Part shown: piece after piece, positions 57,513 through 64,000 of the stretch
How positions within the stretch are numbered: the stretch's first letter is position 1
Layout of the letters: the number at the start of each line of letters is the position of its first letter
From: Paenarthrobacter sp. PH39-S1
Lineage (GTDB): Bacteria > Actinomycetota > Actinomycetes > Actinomycetales > Micrococcaceae
Direction: 5' to 3'
Assembly (NCBI RefSeq): GCF_030063245.1
Contig: NZ_JASISR010000007.1
Coordinates: forward strand, 86,612-150,611
DNA: 64,000 nt
Notes under the pieces: generated by a model
Told to the model about the DNA's origin: nothing
The model's input: the letters and a program-made list of their open reading frames with translations, nothing else
Databases searched by the model: none
Position numbers and translations under genes: made by a program

Positions 57513-59195
57513 GTGGGCCATATAGACGTTGCAAATATTGATTACTTCCTCTCCGACGGCAGGCAGCTGCTCAACGGAGTGAACTTCCGCGTTGCCGACG
57601 GCGCCAAAACGGCGCTGATAGGCCCCAATGGGACGGGTAAGACGACCCTGCTGCGGATTATCGCCGGAGACCTTGTTGCGGATGAGGGAGTCGTCTCCAA
57701 ATCCGGTAATCTGGGCGTCATGCGCCAGTTCGTCGGGCAGGTCCGGGATGAGACCACCGTGCGGGAGCTGCTGCTGTCCGTGGCATCGCCGGACATTCGG
57801 GCGGCCGGGAACGCCGTCGATGCCACCGAACTGACCATGCTGGAGCGCGACGACGAGCCCAGCCAGATGGCGTACGCCCGGGCAATCGCAGACTGGGGCG
57901 ATGCGGGCGGTTACGAGATGGAGACGACCTGGGACGAAGTGACGATGGCGTCCATGGGCATCGACTTCTACAAGGCCCAGTATCGGAAGGCCTCCACCCT
58001 CAGCGGAGGAGAGCAGAAGCGGCTGGTGCTGGAAGCGCTGTTCAGCGGGCCGGACGAGATTCTGCTGCTCGACGAGCCGGACAACTACCTTGATGTGCCG
58101 GGCAAACGCTGGCTGGAAGCCAAACTTGCGGCCTCGGAGAAATCCGTTCTCTTCGTCAGCCATGACCGGGAACTGCTGGCCAATGCGGCCAGCCGCATCG
58201 TGACCCTGGAACCTGGCATCAACGGTGCCTCCAGCTGGACGCACGGCGGAGGGTTCGCCTCCTATGTGCAGGCCCGCGAAGACCGTAATGCGCGCTTTGA
58301 GGAGCTGCGGCGCCGCTGGGACGAGGAACACGTCAAGCTCAAAGAGCTGGTGAACATGTACAAGAACAAGGCCGCATTCCGCTCCGACATGGCGAACCGG
58401 TACCAGGCCGCGCAGACACGGCTGACAAAATTCCTTGAGGTGGGGCCGCCGGAAGCGCTGCCGATTGAACAGAATGTGAAAATGCGGCTCAAGGGCGGCC
58501 GGACGGCGAAGCGTGCCATCGTGGCCCGGAAGCTGGAACTGACGGGGCTGATGAAACCGTTCAACGCGGAAATCTGGTTTGGCGACCGCGTGGCGGTGCT
58601 GGGCTCGAACGGTTCCGGGAAGTCACATTTCCTCCGGCTGCTGGCGGCCGGAGGTTCCGATCCGGACAAGGAACATCAGCCAGTCTCCGACGTCGACATC
58701 GCACCCGTCCCGCACGTGGGCTCGGTGAAACTCGGTGCCCGGATCCGCCCTGGCTTCTTTGCCCAAACGCATTCGCGTCCCGACCTCCTGGATCGTACGC
58801 TGCTGAGCATCATGCACCGCGGGGATGAACACCGTTCCGGGCTTGGACGCGAGGCCGCGGCCGGTGCGCTGGACCGGTATGGACTGGCCTCGCAGTCGGA
58901 GCAGAAGTACGACTCCCTCTCCGGAGGGCAGCAGGCGAGGTTCCAGATCCTGCTGCTGGAGCTGTCCGGCGCAACGCTGCTGCTGCTCGATGAACCCACC
59001 GACAACCTGGACCTGCATTCCGCCGAGGCGCTGGAAAAGGCAATCGATGCCTTCGAGGGAACGGTGCTTGCGGTCACCCACGACCGCTGGTTTGCGCGCA
59101 GTTTCGATAGGTACTTCGTCTTCGGCGGCGATGGCAACGTCTATGAAAGCGACGAGCCGGTGTGGGATGAAAAGCGGGTACAACGGGCCCGGTAG
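57513..59195 (+). CDS. ABC-F family ATPase
   Basis: The 560-residue cytoplasmic protein has two ABC domains without membrane segments: Walker A GPNGTGKTTLLRI and GSNGSGKSHFLRL, signatures LSGGEQKRLVLEAL and LSGGQQARFQILLL, Walker B LLLDEPDNYLD and LLLDEPTDNLD. A basic/acidic linker with coiled-coil character lies between (about 250-300). ABC-F proteins bind the ribosomal E-site; they aid translation or protect against antibiotics, and which applies here cannot be told. It starts with GTG; there is no close operon partner. Confidence 0.93.
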   Translation: MGHIDVANIDYFLSDGRQLLNGVNFRVADGAKTALIGPNGTGKTTLLRIIAGDLVADEGVVSKSGNLGVMRQFVGQVRDETTVRELLLSVASPDIRAAGNAVDATELTMLERDDEPSQMAYARAIADWGDAGGYEMETTWDEVTMASMGIDFYKAQYRKASTLSGGEQKRLVLEALFSGPDEILLLDEPDNYLDVPGKRWLEAKLAASEKSVLFVSHDRELLANAASRIVTLEPGINGASSWTHGGGFASYVQAREDRNARFEELRRRWDEEHVKLKELVNMYKNKAAFRSDMANRYQAAQTRLTKFLEVGPPEALPIEQNVKMRLKGGRTAKRAIVARKLELTGLMKPFNAEIWFGDRVAVLGSNGSGKSHFLRLLAAGGSDPDKEHQPVSDVDIAPVPHVGSVKLGARIRPGFFAQTHSRPDLLDRTLLSIMHRGDEHRSGLGREAAAGALDRYGLASQSEQKYDSLSGGQQARFQILLLELSGATLLLLDEPTDNLDLHSAEALEKAIDAFEGTVLAVTHDRWFARSFDRYFVFGGDGNVYESDEPVWDEKRVQRAR

Positions 59196-59207
59196 GCCGG
59201 CAGCGGG

Positions 59208-59552
59208 CTACAGGTCGAGGACGCGGCGGAGACCGCGGTCCACCTCGTCGATGAAGCTAGCTGGGACGTGATCGACTTCGTGGCTTAGATCCGATTTGTT
59301 GAGCGTGACCAGGGCCGTGACATTCACTACCGAATCTTGAGGTAGACCCGTCGCAGCGACGGGCAGGAACACATTTCCAGGCATCGCGGCTAGGGCAGTG
59401 TTGGAGGTGATGATCGCTACCAAGACAGTTGCCAAGTGACTGGCGTTGTAGCTGCTGGCCTGAATGACCAGGACAGGTCCGCGCTTGGCAGGTCGGCTGC
59501 CAATGGCTGGACCTAGATCAGCCCACCACACGTCGCCGCGCTCGATCACCAC
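59208..59552 (-). CDS. mazF: MazF/PemK-family toxin
   Basis: The 114-residue protein matches the CcdB/PemK/MazF fold: IERGDVWWADLGPAIGSRPAKRGPVLVIQ, LVAIITSNTALAAMPGNVFLP and SVVNVTALVTLNKSDL are the conserved strands. MazF toxins are ribosome-independent endoribonucleases. It overlaps the antitoxin by 7 bp, downstream on the same strand. The start is a GTG. Confidence 0.93.
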   Translation of the reverse strand: MVIERGDVWWADLGPAIGSRPAKRGPVLVIQASSYNASHLATVLVAIITSNTALAAMPGNVFLPVAATGLPQDSVVNVTALVTLNKSDLSHEVDHVPASFIDEVDRGLRRVLDL

Positions 59553-59794
59553 TGCTCGTCAGCAGCCAGCAGGAGCCGATGACCCCCTTCGACAGCCGCG
59601 GCGTAGGACTCGTCTTGCACGCCGATCTGGTTCAGTGCACTATTTATCTGCTCAGCCAGAGAATGAGTGTCCAGTTTGTCAAGGTAGCTGTTTGCGGCAA
59701 GCGCGAAGAACTCCGATCGGCTCAGCCCGAGGTCTTTTGCGCGGCGAGAGACCCGGTTAAAGGTGTCGTCGGGAACGGAGATGGCGGTCTTCAT
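59546..59794 (-). CDS. Ribbon-helix-helix antitoxin
   Basis: The 82-residue antitoxin begins KTAISVPDDTFNRVSRRAKDLGLSRSEFFALAANSYL, a ribbon-helix-helix DNA-binding domain, followed by an acidic C-terminal toxin-binding tail. A longer frame to 60091 exists, but the ATG at 59794 starts right at the RHH strand. Three direct 10-bp repeats directly upstream are its probable operator. Confidence 0.92.
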   Translation of the reverse strand: MKTAISVPDDTFNRVSRRAKDLGLSRSEFFALAANSYLDKLDTHSLAEQINSALNQIGVQDESYAAAVEGGHRLLLAADEQW

Positions 59795-59800
59795 GGAATA

Positions 59801-59830
59801 AGTGTAACCAGGTATAACCAGGTATAACCA
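59801..59830. promoter_or_regulatory. 10-bp direct repeats upstream of the toxin-antitoxin genes
   Basis: GGTATAACCA occurs at 59811-59820 and 59821-59830, and a variant (AGTGTAACCA) at 59801-59810. The 10-bp phase places three sites on one face of the helix, six bases before the antitoxin start. RHH antitoxins usually bind such arrays and repress their own operon. Confidence 0.82.
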
Positions 59831-59900
59831 TCCTTTCACCAAAGTTGGCGCCAGCAGAATCAGCCGGAGTCGCCTTGGCGATATAACAGGAGGGACGCTA

Positions 59901-60161
59901 GCATTGAATGTAATTGCGGTAATCCGAAGAAGTTGAAGAAGCGGAAACTTCCGCCCGCAGGCTCGATGCGCAACTGTGTGAGGCACGCAAGAGGTCAAAT
60001 TCATTGCGCTCGGCGCTCCTGCCTTCTCCGGCCAGTTGGTTGACCAGAACCCCAACGACGAACCAGCCTCTACCCTGCTTGAGCGCCTCAAAACCGAGGG
60101 GGCCGCGGAAAGCCGGTCCCTCGCCGTCGTACGTCCCGAAAGGCCCTTGTCTCATGAGTAA
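59901..60161 (+). pseudogene. hsdS: Frameshifted 3' remnant of a type I restriction specificity gene (hsdS)
   Basis: No single frame is intact, but three frames in succession read as a HsdS C-terminus: NVIAVI (to about 59925), then EEVEEAETSARRLDAQLCEARKRSNSLRSALL (59926-60020), then AFSGQLVDQNPNDEPASTLLERL to a TAA at 60159-60161. The block R-L-D-A...L-R-S-A-L-L-x-A-x-F-S-G-Q-L-V-x-Q-x-P-N-D-E-P-A-S is the standard C-terminal motif of HsdS subunits. Two frameshifts separate the segments and the 5' part, including both target-recognition domains, is absent. The stop overlaps the hsdM start. Confidence 0.85.
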
Positions 60162-61677
60162 CCACGCCGAACTCCGTCGCCTGGTCGACAAGCTGTGGAG
60201 CTACTGCGACGTGCTGCGCGACGCCGGGGTGGCCGCGATCGAGTATGTGGAGCAGCTGAGCTTCCTGCTGTTCCTCAAAATGGCCGATGAGCGCGAGAAG
60301 AACCCGTTCAACCCCAAAAAGGTGTTCCCTCTCAAGCTGGATGTCTCCTGGGACCGGCTCGCCGACCTCAGCGGGGACGCGCTGGAGGTGGAGTACCAGC
60401 GCGTGCTGCGCGAGCTGGGCAAGGAGCCCACCAACCTGGGCGTGATCTTCCGCAAGGCGCAGAACCGGATCCAGGAGCCGGCGCTGCTGCGCAAGCTGCT
60501 CCGTGACCTGATCGGCACGGAGACGTGGTCTGTGGGCGGCGACCTGAACGGCGACGCGTATGAGGCGCTGCTGCAGCGCTCGGCCTCGGACGTGAAATCT
60601 GGGGCGGGTCAGTACTTCACGCCGCGGGCGCTGATTCACGCGATGGTGGAGGTGATGCGTCCGGTGCCGGCGGATCTGATCATCGACCCGGCCTGCGGAA
60701 CGGGCGGTTTTCTGCTCTCTGCCGTGGAATACATCGAACGCCACTTCGGCACCGGCATGACGCCGGACCAACGGGAAAATCTCAGCTCCGGGCAGTTGGT
60801 GCGCGGCGTTGAACTGGTGGATTCCACCGCCCGGCTGGCCACCATGAACCTTTTCCTGCACGGGGTGGGCCGGGAAAACGGGGAACCGGTGATCGACGTG
60901 CGCGACGCCCTGTCCGGGGTGCCGTCCACGCGCGCCACGCTGGTGCTGGCGAACCCGCCGTTCGGCAAGAAGTCCTCCATTACGGTGACCGACGATGAAG
61001 GCCGGGCGGAACGGGAGGACGTTTCCTACTCCCGCCCGGACTTCTGGGTGACCACCACTAACAAGCAGCTGAACTTCCTGCAGCACATCGCTTCACTGAT
61101 GGCCGTTGGCGGCCGCGCCGCCGTGGTGGTTCCGGACAATGTGCTCTTTGAAGGCGGTGTGGGGGAAACCATTCGGCGGCGGCTGCTGAAGGAATACGAC
61201 GTGCACACCCTGCTGCGTCTGCCCACCGGCATCTTCTACGCCGGTGGCGTCAAGGCCAATGTGCTGTTCTTTGACCGGAAGCGTGGCCGGCCGGAGAAGC
61301 CCTGGACCGAGAAACTCTGGGTCTACGATTTCCTTGTGGGTGAGCACTTCACCATGAAGCAGAACCCGCTGCGGGACGAGCACCTGGCAGATTTCATTGC
61401 GTCCTTTGCCGCGGAGGACCGCTCCCAGCGGGAGGAATCCGAGCGCTTCACCTCCTTTGGCTATGCGGAACTCCTGGCGCGGGACAAGGTCAACCTGGAC
61501 ATCACCTGGCTGAAGGACCCGTCGCTGGAGGCCGCGGACGACGGCGTGCCGCCGGAAATCATTGCGCAGGAAATCGTAGAGGACCTTCAGTCGGCATTGG
61601 CGGAATTCGCCGCGGTGGCGGATGCGCTGGCGGCCCGGGCCGTCGAGCGGAATGACGCGGAACGGGGTTCGGTTTGA
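60154..61677 (+). CDS. hsdM: Type I restriction-modification methyltransferase subunit HsdM
   Basis: The 507-residue N6-adenine methyltransferase has the HsdM N-terminal helical domain (LVDKLWSYCDVLRDAGVAAIEYVEQLSFLLFLKMADERE), S-adenosylmethionine motif DPACGTGGFLLSAVEYIERH, TPRALIHAMVEVM, and catalytic NPPF in LVLANPPFGKKSS. The ATG at 60154 is chosen as it starts the helical domain and overlaps the hsdS remnant stop. An intact hsdS and any hsdR are absent from the window, so the system lacks specificity and cleavage subunits here; the enzyme may be inactive unless another HsdS exists elsewhere. The stop overlaps the MFS gene by 4 bp. Confidence 0.94.
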   Translation: MSNHAELRRLVDKLWSYCDVLRDAGVAAIEYVEQLSFLLFLKMADEREKNPFNPKKVFPLKLDVSWDRLADLSGDALEVEYQRVLRELGKEPTNLGVIFRKAQNRIQEPALLRKLLRDLIGTETWSVGGDLNGDAYEALLQRSASDVKSGAGQYFTPRALIHAMVEVMRPVPADLIIDPACGTGGFLLSAVEYIERHFGTGMTPDQRENLSSGQLVRGVELVDSTARLATMNLFLHGVGRENGEPVIDVRDALSGVPSTRATLVLANPPFGKKSSITVTDDEGRAEREDVSYSRPDFWVTTTNKQLNFLQHIASLMAVGGRAAVVVPDNVLFEGGVGETIRRRLLKEYDVHTLLRLPTGIFYAGGVKANVLFFDRKRGRPEKPWTEKLWVYDFLVGEHFTMKQNPLRDEHLADFIASFAAEDRSQREESERFTSFGYAELLARDKVNLDITWLKDPSLEAADDGVPPEIIAQEIVEDLQSALAEFAAVADALAARAVERNDAERGSV

Positions 61678-62906
61678 AACCGGAGCAGGTCAACAAGGCG
61701 GCCATTGCCACTTTTGTGGTTTTTGCCATCAACGGGCTGGCCTTCGCCAGCTGGGCGGCCCGGATCCCGGCCGTCACCCGCGTGCTGGGCCTGAATCCGG
61801 GCGAAATGGGTGCGGTGCTGCTGACCGGTGCCGCCGGTTCGGTGCTGGCCCTTCCCGTGGCCGGGACCATCGTGGGCCGGATCGGAACGGCCAGCACCTC
61901 TCGTCTGGGAGGGTCCTTGGCGGCCATCGGGGCCTTGGTCATTTCGATGGCGCTGCTGGTCACCTCGGTGCCGATAATCGTCGTCGGGCTGTTCCTCTTT
62001 GGGGTTGGCATCGGGCTGTGGGACGTCTCGCAGAACATCGAAGGCGCGGAAGTGGAACGGCATCTGGGCCGCACGGTCATGCCCCGGTTCCATGCCGGGT
62101 TCAGCGGTGGGGCCTTTGTGGGTGCCCTGCTGGGTGCCGGAATGTCCAGTCTGAATCTCAGCCTGTCCCTGCACCTGACCGTGATCGCGGTCTTCGTGAC
62201 GGTGGTGCTGCTGGTGGCGACCCGGTATTACCTGCCGGAGCGGGACCTGCACACCGGCCACGCCGAAGGGGTCCGGCTCGACACTCCGGCACGGGTGAAA
62301 CCCGCCCCTAGCGCTTGGCGGGAACTGCGCACGGTGCTGGTGGGGCTGGTGGTCCTGGGTGCAGCGCTCACCGAAGGGGCCGCCAACGACTGGATTGCCA
62401 AGGCTACCGTGGACGGGCTGCACAGCAGCGAGTCCGTGGGCGCCGTAATGTTCGCCGCGTTCGTTGCCTCGATGACCATCTTCCGTTTCATTGGCGGGCG
62501 CTATATTGACCGCTTCGGCCGGGTTCCAGTACTGTATGCAAGCCTGGGTGCGGCACTGGTGGGTCTGGTTGTCTTCGTTTTTGGTCCGAATATCTGGATT
62601 GCCGGGCTCGGCGCCATCCTTTGGGGAGCCGGCGCCGCCCTTGGCTTCCCGATGGGGATGTCGGCTGCGGCGGATGATCCGCAGCGGGCAGCCGCACGGG
62701 TGTCGGTCGTTTCGACCATCGGCTATGTGGCCTTCCTGGCCGGGCCGCCGCTGTTGGGATTCCTTGGGGATCATTTGACGATCCGGGTCGCGCTGCTGGC
62801 GGTGGGCGCCGCCATCGTTGCTTCGCTGCTGACGGCACCGGCGGCAAAGCCGCTCCCGGCCGTCCGGGCGGAGCTGGGCGGCCTGAGCAGCGGGGGTAGT
62901 ATGTGA
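61674..62906 (+). CDS. Major facilitator superfamily transporter
   Basis: The 410-residue protein has twelve membrane helices with the MFS spacing; AINGLAFASWAARIPAVTRVLGLNPGEMGAVLL begins the first half, and FRFIGGRYIDRFGRVPVLYASLG is the signature loop between helices 8 and 9. The subgroup resembles YbjJ/fucose-permease-like transporters; the substrate is unknown. It starts with TTG overlapping the hsdM stop in TTGA, so it is read with hsdM, which is an unusual partner. Confidence 0.88.
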   Translation: MKPEQVNKAAIATFVVFAINGLAFASWAARIPAVTRVLGLNPGEMGAVLLTGAAGSVLALPVAGTIVGRIGTASTSRLGGSLAAIGALVISMALLVTSVPIIVVGLFLFGVGIGLWDVSQNIEGAEVERHLGRTVMPRFHAGFSGGAFVGALLGAGMSSLNLSLSLHLTVIAVFVTVVLLVATRYYLPERDLHTGHAEGVRLDTPARVKPAPSAWRELRTVLVGLVVLGAALTEGAANDWIAKATVDGLHSSESVGAVMFAAFVASMTIFRFIGGRYIDRFGRVPVLYASLGAALVGLVVFVFGPNIWIAGLGAILWGAGAALGFPMGMSAAADDPQRAAARVSVVSTIGYVAFLAGPPLLGFLGDHLTIRVALLAVGAAIVASLLTAPAAKPLPAVRAELGGLSSGGSM

Positions 62907-62954
62907 TGCGGTTCACATTTGGTTAAGCGAGACGGTTAACGAAGCAGGTGACGC

Positions 62955-63920
62955 GTGATCATTGAGGCAACCGGTTTGATGAAGGTCTACAAGGCCAAGG
63001 GCGGAGCTGTGCATGCGCTCGATGGGCTGGATCTCGCCGTGCCGGAAGGGACAGTGAAGGCGCTGCTGGGACCCAATGGAGCAGGCAAGACAACGGCCGT
63101 GAAGGTCCTCACGACGCTGACCCGGCCCGACGCCGGCTCCGCCAGCATCGCCGGTATTGATGTCCTTCGTGACCCGAAGGCCGCGCGTCGCATCATCGGA
63201 GTCTCCGGGCAATACGCGGCAGTGGATGAAAATCTCACCGGCTTTGAAAACCTGGAAATGGTCGGGCGGCTCTACCATTTGGGCGGGAAACTGGCGAAAC
63301 AGCGTGCCGGCGAGTTGATAGAGATGTTTGAGCTGACGGCCGCGCAGAACCGGCCGGTCAAAGGGTTCTCCGGCGGCATGCGACGCCGGATCGACCTGGC
63401 CGGCGCCCTGGTTATCCGGCCCAAGGTCCTCTTCCTCGACGAGCCCACCACGGGGCTGGATCCGCACGGCCGGCTGGCAATGTGGGACGTCATCAAGTCC
63501 TTGGTGGCGGACGGGACGACGCTGCTGCTGACCACGCAGTACCTTGAGGAAGCCGACCAGCTTGCGGATGAGATTTCCGTGATCGACGACGGAAAGGTCA
63601 TCGCGGAGGGTACGGCGGATGAGCTCAAGGCCCGGATCGGCGGCCACCGTGTGGAAGTCACGCTGGTCGCGGAGTCCGACGCCGGCGCGGCCCGCGAAAT
63701 CCTGACCCGCCACGGCGAGGGCGAACCCTCGACGGACGGTGACGGCCGCAGCCTGGAGGTCGGTGTGATCAACGGGCCGGTGTCCCTGCACAGGGTCCTG
63801 GGGGCACTGAACGATGCCGGCATTGCCCTGCACGATGCCGGGATCCGCCGGCCCACTCTCGATGACGTATTCCTCAGACCCGGATCCGCGAGTAAGAACT
63901 TTTTGACAGGGGTGTGTTAA
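62955..63920 (+). CDS. DrrA-like ABC transporter ATPase, altered C-terminus
   Basis: The 321-residue ATPase has Walker A ALLGPNGAGKTTAVKVL, signature GFSGGMRRRIDLAGAL, Walker B VLFLDEPTTGLD, and the C-terminal helical domain ending RRPTLDDVFL. DrrA-type proteins pair with an ABC-2 permease to export drugs or lipids. After DDVFLR the family's usual closing segment is replaced by PGSASKNFLTGVC and a stop at 63918-63920. AT-rich DNA with a different look begins about there, and no permease follows before the window ends. Probably the 3' end was replaced by an inserted element. The GTG start is supported by its family-typical N-terminus. Confidence 0.85.
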   Translation: MIIEATGLMKVYKAKGGAVHALDGLDLAVPEGTVKALLGPNGAGKTTAVKVLTTLTRPDAGSASIAGIDVLRDPKAARRIIGVSGQYAAVDENLTGFENLEMVGRLYHLGGKLAKQRAGELIEMFELTAAQNRPVKGFSGGMRRRIDLAGALVIRPKVLFLDEPTTGLDPHGRLAMWDVIKSLVADGTTLLLTTQYLEEADQLADEISVIDDGKVIAEGTADELKARIGGHRVEVTLVAESDAGAAREILTRHGEGEPSTDGDGRSLEVGVINGPVSLHRVLGALNDAGIALHDAGIRRPTLDDVFLRPGSASKNFLTGVC

Positions 63921-64000
63921 ACCGAACAAGTGCCCCTTGAGCTGGGAAAATAGTAGTTGCGAAGCCAAAATTTTCCAGACAGAGAAGGACACCTGTTCAG
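63890..64000 (+). mobile_element. Possible left end of an insertion sequence
   Basis: From about 63890 the base composition shifts to A/T-rich (for example CCAAAATTTTCC) and ends in AGAAGGACACCTGTTCAG, which looks like a leader with a ribosome-binding site before a gene that starts beyond the window. The part before it breaks the DrrA-like gene near its 3' end. No transposase is visible, and the exact boundary and family cannot be set. Confidence 0.35.

Overview
The window is the replication-origin region of a high-GC actinobacterial chromosome. Gene content and order point to Micrococcales, most likely an Arthrobacter-like Micrococcaceae: rodA-pbpA-pknA-pknB-pabA-crgA, then ppiA, tRNA-Ala, a DLW-39 peptide, tRNA-Ile, a DUF3566 protein, gyrA, gyrB, dciA, recF, gnd, dnaN, oriC, dnaA, rpmH, rnpA, yidD, yidC, khpB (jag), rsmG, parA, parB, trxA, trxB, murJ, a Nudix gene and cca. 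This order matches the mycobacterial and arthrobacterial origin region. The genus is inferred from synteny and protein style, not from a search.

Layout. 0-7 kb: cell-elongation and division genes with two PASTA kinases. 7-15.4 kb: small hydrophilic or repeat-rich hypothetical proteins, an SRPBCC protein, an unexpected cluster of DnaA boxes at 9.88-10.11 kb, a flavin-reductase-like protein, a rhomboid protease, a cyclophilin, an LEA-like protein, a GT2 glycosyltransferase and an EamA transporter. 15.4-31 kb: the tRNA pair, gyrase and the replication-initiation genes. oriC lies at 25.4-25.9 kb, and a second set of DnaA boxes lies upstream of dnaA. The rpmH-rnpA-yidD-yidC-khpB-rsmG genes read away from it on the other strand. 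31-36.6 kb: parA and parB, followed by about 3.1 kb without a recognisable gene but with six parS sites and several tandem repeats; two further parS sites lie inside parA and parB. 36.6-44.4 kb: thioredoxin system, murJ with a separate partner gene, Nudix hydrolase, CCA-adding enzyme and a histidine phosphatase. 44.7-51 kb: an envelope-related cluster (GT-C-type membrane protein, FemAB-like transferase, FAD oxidoreductase, HTTM and DUF5819 proteins). 51-57.4 kb: an ABC exporter divergent from a two-component system, a hypothetical protein and a secreted NlpC/P60 protein. 57.5-64 kb: an ABC-F ATPase, then an accessory region with a MazF-type toxin-antitoxin pair, a frameshifted hsdS remnant, an hsdM with no visible hsdR or intact hsdS, an MFS transporter, and a DrrA-like ATPase whose 3' end changes abruptly near the window edge.

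Genes work together in several modules: initiation and segregation (DnaA, DnaN, DciA, ParA, ParB and parS), wall synthesis under PknA/PknB control (RodA, PbpA, MurJ and its partner, CrgA), membrane insertion (YidC, YidD, RnpA), and redox (TrxA, TrxB). The observations most worth following are the off-origin DnaA-box cluster, the parS and tandem-repeat field behind parB, the decayed type I restriction locus, and the MurJ partner gene that carries only a pseudokinase-like N-lobe. No CRISPR array, complete prophage or complete insertion sequence is seen.
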